Below, one piece after another: positions 57,911 to 64,000 of a stretch of DNA of 64,000 bases. Source of the stretch: Novosphingobium sp. PhB57 (GTDB taxonomy: Bacteria > Pseudomonadota > Alphaproteobacteria > Sphingomonadales > Sphingomonadaceae); contig NZ_SMBO01000001.1 in NCBI RefSeq assembly GCF_004342985.1, positions 868,001-932,000 on the forward strand, read 5' to 3'. The position numbers were made by a program, and so were the translations under genes. A model generated the notes under the pieces. The model worked only from the letters and a program-made list of their open reading frames with translations. It had not been told where the DNA came from and made no database searches. Position 1 is the first letter of the stretch, and every line of letters starts with the position of its first letter.

Positions 57911-58399
57911 ATGCGCTGTCCTTTTTGCGCTCACGACGATTCCCAGGTCAAGGACAGCCGCCCGACCGAGGACAATACCGCGATCCGCCGCCGCCGCCAG
58001 TGTTCCAGCTGCGGCGCGCGGTTCACGACTTTCGAACGTGTGCAGCTTCGCGAAATCACCGTGGTGAAAAGCGACGACACCCGCGAACCGTTCGACCGCG
58101 CGAAGATCGAGCAGTCGGCCACGCTCGCCTGCCGCAAGCGCGGAATCGAGCGCGAGAAGATCGACCAACTGGTCTCGGGCGTGCAGCGCCAGGTCGAGAC
58201 CCTGGGGGAATCGGAAGTCTCCTCGCGCGAGATCGGGGAAATGGTGATGGAAGGCCTGCGCCAGCTCGATTCCGTTGCCTATATCCGCTTCGCCTCGGTC
58301 TACCGCGCCTTCAACGAAGCGCGTGACTTCGAGGAATTTGCCGGAACAGTCCGCGATGTCGCGGGTCCGGGCGCCATGGAAGGCAGCAAGAATGACTGA
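57911..58399 (+). CDS. nrdR: Transcriptional repressor NrdR
   Basis: NrdR is a zinc-ribbon plus ATP-cone repressor of ribonucleotide reductase genes, 162 aa. The ribbon has Cys3, Cys6, Cys31 and Cys34 (CPFC and CSSC). The ATP-cone runs from about residue 47 with [19 protein letters not shown]. Its stop codon overlaps the start of trmJ by 8 bp. NrdR-box targets are not in this window. Confidence 0.96.
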   Translation: MRCPFCAHDDSQVKDSRPTEDNTAIRRRRQCSSCGARFTTFERVQLREITVVKSDDTREPFDRAKIEQSATLACRKRGIEREKIDQLVSGVQRQVETLGESEVSSREIGEMVMEGLRQLDSVAYIRFASVYRAFNEARDFEEFAGTVRDVAGPGAMEGSKND

Positions 58400-59144
58400 C
58401 GTGAACAAGCCGGTCGTCGTGCTGGTCCGCCCGCAACTGGGCGAGAACATCGGCAAGGCCGCGCGCGCCATGCTGAATTTCGGCCTCGTGGAAATGCGCC
58501 TCGTCTCCCCGCGCGACGGGTGGCCCAATCCCTCGGCCGGTCCGGCGGCGGCAGGCGCCGACGTTGTCCTGGAGCAAGCGGAAGTCTTCGAGACGCTGGC
58601 CGAAGCCGTGGCAGACTGCGCCAATGTCTACGCCACCACCGTGCGCAAGCGCGGCGTCACCAAGCCCGTCGTCACCCCCGAGCAGGCCGCGCGTGAAATC
58701 CACGCTGCAGCGGAAGCCACCGGCGCCCGCTCGGCCTATGTCTTCGGGCCGGAGCGCTCGGGCCTGGAGACCGAGGACGTCGCGCTCGCCCGCGCGATCC
58801 TGACGGTGCCGATCAATCCCGAGTTCGCCTCGCTCAATCTGGCGCAGGCGGTTATTCTCTGCGCTTACGAATGGTCAAAGGGCGCCGCGGCGTCCGGCGA
58901 ACTCGCGCAGCCCACGCAGGAGGAATTGCTCCCCCCTGCCCCGCAAGACGAATTGGAAGGCCTCATCGGCCACTTCGAGCAATTGCTCGAACCCAAGAAC
59001 TATTTCTGGCCCGAAACGCGTGCGGCAGCCAACCGGCTGACCTTGCGCAACCTTCTCACGAAGCCGGGCTGGAATCACCTCGAAGTGCGCACCCTTCGCG
59101 GTGTGCTCTCTGCCCTCGGAAACAAGCGTCGCCCGCGAGATTGA
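58392..59144 (+). CDS. trmJ: tRNA methyltransferase TrmJ-like (SPOUT family)
   Basis: This is a 250-aa RNA 2'-O-ribose methyltransferase (TrmH/TrmJ group), expected to modify position 32 of certain tRNAs using S-adenosylmethionine. The SPOUT knot is supported by [14 protein letters not shown] at the N-terminus, then [17 protein letters not shown] and [16 protein letters not shown] (motif 3). ATG 58392 lies inside the end of nrdR in another phase. A 36-bp inverted repeat follows the stop. Confidence 0.92.
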   Translation: MTDVNKPVVVLVRPQLGENIGKAARAMLNFGLVEMRLVSPRDGWPNPSAGPAAAGADVVLEQAEVFETLAEAVADCANVYATTVRKRGVTKPVVTPEQAAREIHAAAEATGARSAYVFGPERSGLETEDVALARAILTVPINPEFASLNLAQAVILCAYEWSKGAAASGELAQPTQEELLPPAPQDELEGLIGHFEQLLEPKNYFWPETRAAANRLTLRNLLTKPGWNHLEVRTLRGVLSALGNKRRPRD

Positions 59145-59166
59145 TTTTTTGCCCGGCTGTCGCCGG

Positions 59167-59254
59167 GTAGCGGCACCGGCCCTCTCCCCCACCCGACCTC
59201 CCAACAGGGTACACTCGCGGGAGGTCGGCTGGGGGAGAGGGCCGGTGCCGCTAC
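59167..59254. repeat. 36-bp long inverted repeat downstream of trmJ
   Basis: Arms 59167-59202 and 59219-59254 are reverse complements with a single mismatch, around a 16-nt loop. The left arm starts GTAGCGGCACCGGCCCTCTC. The hairpin lies 22 bp after the trmJ stop and could end transcription, but its length and perfection are unusual for a plain terminator and look like an interspersed hairpin element. Confidence 0.85.
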
Positions 59255-59292
59255 AATCCGCTGCTGCGGATTGTCCAAAAACGCCATCTCGC

Positions 59293-59320
59293 TTGACATT
59301 CCTGCCCGAGCCCGTATGGG
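59293..59320 (+). promoter_or_regulatory. Probable promoter of rpsD
   Basis: A perfect -35 hexamer TTGACA (59293-59298) is spaced 16 bp from TATGGG (59315-59320), 163 bp before the rpsD ATG. The remaining leader carries no gene. Confidence 0.45.
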
Positions 59321-59483
59321 GCACCCCTTCACATGGCGCCTGCCTTCTTGACAGGTCTGTCCATTCGGCCCCGCACCCCGGTGAAGCGGCGGCCGCATTC
59401 CGCATATTAGGCGGAATGGTGCGCCCCGGGAAAACATGGACCGCTTCCACCGTGGCAGCGGCAGCAGAAAAGGAGAACGACTT

Positions 59484-60098
59484 ATGTCGAAGCGTAAAAG
59501 CGCCAAGTACAAACTCGACCGCCGCATGGGCGAGAACATCTGGGGTCGCCCGAAGAGCTCGGTCAACCGCCGCAGCTACGGCCCTGGCCAGCACGGCCAG
59601 CGCCGCAAGGGCAAGCTGTCTGACTACGGTCTGCAGCTCCGCGCCAAGCAGAAGCTCAAGGGCTACTACGGCGACGTGACCGAGAAGCAGTTCAAGGCTA
59701 CCTACCAGGAAGCCTCGCGCATGAAGGGCGACACCGGCCAGAACCTGATCGGCCTGCTCGAGCAGCGCCTGGACATGGTCGTGTACCGTTCGAAGTTCGC
59801 GCCCACCATCTTTGCGGCTCGCCAGATCGTTTCGCACGGCCACATCCGCGTCAACGGCGTGAAGTGCAACATCGCTTCGCGTCGCGTGAAGGTCGGCGAC
59901 GTCATCAGCCTGGGCAACAAGGCCAAGGAAATGGCGCTGATCATCGAAGCCCAGAACCTGCCCGAGCGTGAAGTCCCCGACTACGTCGCTCAGGACGGCA
60001 CCGACAAGGTGACCTTCGTTCGCGTTCCCTCGCTGGACGAAGTGCCCTATCCGGTGAAGATGGAACCGAACCTGGTCGTCGAGTTCTACTCGCGCTAA
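59484..60098 (+). CDS. rpsD: 30S ribosomal protein S4
   Basis: This is an early-assembling 16S rRNA-binding protein, 204 aa, the usual length. It begins [20 protein letters not shown] and contains an S4 RNA-binding domain from about residue 95 ([20 protein letters not shown], then [10 protein letters not shown]). ATG 59484 follows AGGAGAA. It stands alone as a single gene, as often in alphaproteobacteria, and is closed by a strong terminator. Confidence 0.97.
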   Translation: MSKRKSAKYKLDRRMGENIWGRPKSSVNRRSYGPGQHGQRRKGKLSDYGLQLRAKQKLKGYYGDVTEKQFKATYQEASRMKGDTGQNLIGLLEQRLDMVVYRSKFAPTIFAARQIVSHGHIRVNGVKCNIASRRVKVGDVISLGNKAKEMALIIEAQNLPEREVPDYVAQDGTDKVTFVRVPSLDEVPYPVKMEPNLVVEFYSR

Positions 60099-60125
60099 GT
60101 TTCGGGCCTATCGGCCAGAAATAGG

Positions 60126-60154
60126 AAGGGCGGCTCCCTCGCGGAGCCGCCCTT
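60126..60154 (+). terminator. Intrinsic terminator after rpsD
   Basis: A perfect 12-bp stem AAGGGCGGCTCC / GGAGCCGCCCTT with a 5-nt loop is followed by a T run, 28 bp after the rpsD stop. Confidence 0.9.
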
Positions 60155-60265
60155 TTTGTTGCCCTGCGCAGTCTTATCGTTGCTGCGCCAAAACGCTGAA
60201 AAACCGCGCCGAATCGTTGGTTCTGTCAGGGAACGGACATGGAACTTGTGCATTAGACCTGCATC

Positions 60266-60463
60266 ATGTCCCGATATCGTTTCATCACTCCCAATCGCAC
60301 TGGCAAATGGTACCCCGACCTCGAAACCGCCAAGCAGTTCGCGGCCGAGATCGGTGCCGGATTCCTCGATTCCAGAACCGGACGCTTTGTGACGTACGTC
60401 GGCACCAAGCTAGAGATCGGCGCCCTTCATGAGGACCTCGAAGAAGGCCTGGAGGCCGCCTGA
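60266..60463 (+). CDS. Small protein of 65 aa, function unknown
   Basis: This is a 65-aa soluble protein starting MSRYRFITPNRTGKWYPDLE, with a helix (TAKQFAAEIGAGF), a short beta pair (FLDSRTGRFVTYVG) and an acidic tail. No known family is recognised. Codon use resembles the surrounding genes, which supports coding. The gene lies after the rpsD terminator; no clear ribosome site is seen. It is the only gene between rpsD and tgt. Confidence 0.6.
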   Translation: MSRYRFITPNRTGKWYPDLETAKQFAAEIGAGFLDSRTGRFVTYVGTKLEIGALHEDLEEGLEAA

Positions 60464-60857
60464 TCTAGGGCGGTGAGTATGCGGCCTTTGGGCCTCGCTG
60501 ACAGCCTTGGATCGGTGGCGCCCGGTTATTCCGGATACTCGAAGCCGCGTCCGCGCGATGCGCCACCAACGCAGTGCCGTCTGCCAACGCGATGCGATCT
60601 TCGCAAAATGTGATGGCCCTCGCTGATACTATGTCGGTTGCCCAATACACATCGTCATTGCGAGCGTAGCGAAGCAATCCAGAGTCGCGCAGAGCCGCCC
60701 CTGGATTGCTTCGCTACGCTCGCAATGACGAAGGATGTGTGGCGGCTTAGGAGAGCGACGAATTGGGTTGGCCTCTTGGGATTAGCCCCGGAACATCACC
60801 TCCGCCTCGCCCCAAGCTCCCATCATGCCGGAAGGAGACCGGCACGCCCCTTTCAGG
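60464..60857. other. Intergenic region between small gene and tgt
   Basis: About 390 bp without a convincing gene. Its main content is the 31-bp inverted repeat element at 60652-60731. A short minus-strand frame (60465-60677) starts inside that element and is not supported. Confidence 0.5.
60652..60731. repeat. 31-bp perfect inverted repeat element
   Basis: Arms 60652-60682 and 60701-60731 are exact reverse complements around an 18-nt loop. The left arm starts TCGTCATTGCGAGCGTAGCG. Outside it, ACACAT (60645-60650) and ATGTGT (60734-60739) continue the symmetry. The arm resembles a hairpin repeat known to be scattered through many bacterial genomes. Confidence 0.85.
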
Positions 60858-63087
<2,230 letters not shown>

Positions 63088-63104
63088 GTCACGATATTAC
63101 CGAT

Positions 63105-63878
63105 TCAGGCGCGCAGGCGCCACCCCGTGCGGAAGATCCAGGCGATGAAGCTGATGCACAGCGCCAGGAAGCCCAGCGTCATGCCCAGCGACAGGCCGAT
63201 CGGGAAATCGGAACTGCCATAGAAGCACCAGCGCAGTCCGTTGACCAAATAGACGACCGGATTTGCCATCGCCACCGACCGCCAGGGCTCGGGGAGCAGG
63301 TCGATGGAGTAGAAGGTGCCGCCCAGGAATGTCAGCGGCACGATGAACAGCACCGGAACGATGCCCAGCTTTTCGAAACTGTCCGCCCAGATGCCCAGGA
63401 TGAAGCCGAACAGCGAGAAGCTCGCCGAAACCAGCAGGATGAAGCCCAGCGCATAGAACGGATGGGCCACCGTATAGTCGACGAAGAACGTGGCGGTGGT
63501 GAGGATGATGGCGGCCAGGATCAGCGACTTGGTGGCCGCTGCACCCACGAAGCCGATCAGCGTCTCGGCCACGCCGACGGGCGCCGAAAGCAGCTCGTAG
63601 ATCGCGCCGGTGAAGCGCGGCATGTAGATGCCGAAGCTGCCGTTCGAGGTACTTTCGCTGAGCAGGGTCAGCAGCAGCAGGCCCGGCACGATGAAGGCGC
63701 CGTAGTTCACCCCGGCCATGCCCGAATCCATCTTGCTGCCGATCGCCGCGCCGAACACGACGAAGTAGAGCACGGTCGTCAGCACCGGCCCGAGGATCGA
63801 CTGCATGGCCGTGCGCAGGGCCCGCATGACCTCGCGCTTGTAGATGGTCCAGGTGCTGCGTGCGTTGAAGGCGATCAT
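63105..63878 (-). CDS. ABC-2 type transporter permease
   Basis: This is a 257-aa integral membrane permease with six helices, of the family that exports drugs or polysaccharides. The segment LTFLGGTFYSIDLLPEPWRSVAMANPVVYL is the ABC-2 signature region. ATG 63878 overlaps the stop of the upstream ATPase by 4 bp, so the two form one transporter. The exported substrate is unknown. Confidence 0.92.
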   Translation of the reverse strand: MIAFNARSTWTIYKREVMRALRTAMQSILGPVLTTVLYFVVFGAAIGSKMDSGMAGVNYGAFIVPGLLLLTLLSESTSNGSFGIYMPRFTGAIYELLSAPVGVAETLIGFVGAAATKSLILAAIILTTATFFVDYTVAHPFYALGFILLVSASFSLFGFILGIWADSFEKLGIVPVLFIVPLTFLGGTFYSIDLLPEPWRSVAMANPVVYLVNGLRWCFYGSSDFPIGLSLGMTLGFLALCISFIAWIFRTGWRLRA

Positions 63879-64000
63879 GCCGCCGCTCCTTCCAGAAGGT
63901 CGACGAAGATGTCTTCGAGGCTCGATTCGCGAATGTCGATGGCGGTATAGTCGATGCCGTTCGCGACCAGGTCCTTGGTCAGCTGCGCCACTTGCGCCTT
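63875..64000 (-). CDS. ABC transporter ATP-binding protein (C-terminal end only)
   Basis: The last 41 residues of an ATPase are visible, ending SSLEDIFVDLLEGAAA. The SLEDIFVDL pattern is the usual C-terminus of ABC-2 export ATPases. The Walker motifs lie beyond the window. The ORF overlaps the permease start by 4 bp. Confidence 0.85.
   Translation of the reverse strand, partial: KAQVAQLTKDLVANGIDYTAIDIRESSLEDIFVDLLEGAAA

Noticed and set aside
60230..60254. GGAAC-N16-CATT before the 65-aa gene as a third EcfG promoter
   Set aside because: The -10 differs from CGTT and a transcript would begin only a few bases before the start codon.
60465..60677. 70-aa minus-strand frame between the small gene and tgt
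   Set aside because: It starts inside the inverted repeat element, has no ribosome site and no recognisable family.

Overview
The window looks like chromosomal DNA from a sphingomonad (order Sphingomonadales, probably Novosphingobium or a close relative). It is GC-rich throughout. It carries genes typical of that group, such as a DUF4170 protein, a DUF481 protein, TonB-dependent receptors and a DcaP-like porin. It also has two close matches to the alphaproteobacterial EcfG general-stress promoter. I see no rRNA, tRNA, CRISPR array, transposase, integrase or phage gene. The assignment to order is inferred from gene content only.

Layout, left half. A truncated DEAD-box RNA helicase (1-931, minus) is followed by a glycan cluster (1185-5931, plus): a DUF2334 deacetylase, two GT4 glycosyltransferases, a membrane protein and a DUF2141 protein. 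Next is a five-gene MarR-AaeB-AaeX-HlyD-OMF efflux operon (11099-5971, minus) in which every junction is a 4-bp overlap. Gamma-glutamyltransferase and an APC permease follow, then a divergent TetR / Rieske oxygenase-PYROXD2-like oxidoreductase locus around a palindromic operator. After an acyltransferase and an M20 peptidase comes a phosphate-scavenging block (26800-20940, minus): TonB receptor, PhoD and a Tat-exported phosphoesterase, headed by four tandem 11-bp repeats that resemble a Pho box. A TolC-HlyD-ABC2-ABC2 export operon with no ATPase lies just upstream (31764-26917).

Layout, middle. An acid-resistance-type module (arginine decarboxylase, AdiC-type antiporter, GNAT, DcaP-like porin) runs from 32155 to 38014. 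An AT-rich stretch then holds a 48-aa protein and a winged-helix regulator, with related operator-like palindromes in front of both. Enolase diverges from a four-gene membrane stress cluster (41042-42850) that is preceded by an EcfG-type promoter.

Layout, right half. This is mostly housekeeping: DUF4170, greA, carB, an orphan gene, carA, then divergent yqeY-dnaG-rpoD. A Kazal-like lipoprotein and an M28 membrane peptidase follow. Next is rpiB-glyA-small membrane protein-nrdR-trmJ, with an EcfG-like promoter in front of rpiB, then rpsD, tgt, a DUF481 outer membrane protein and an ABC-2 transporter cut by the window end. Two long intergenic hairpin repeats (59167-59254 and 60652-60731) are the only repeat-element-like sequences.

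The most interesting signals are regulatory rather than wholly new enzyme systems: the Pho-box array, the two EcfG-type promoters, the palindrome family around the winged-helix gene, and the 18-bp iterated repeat in front of the M20 peptidase. Among gene sets, the glycan cluster and the Rieske-PYROXD2 locus are the best candidates for uncharacterised pathways.
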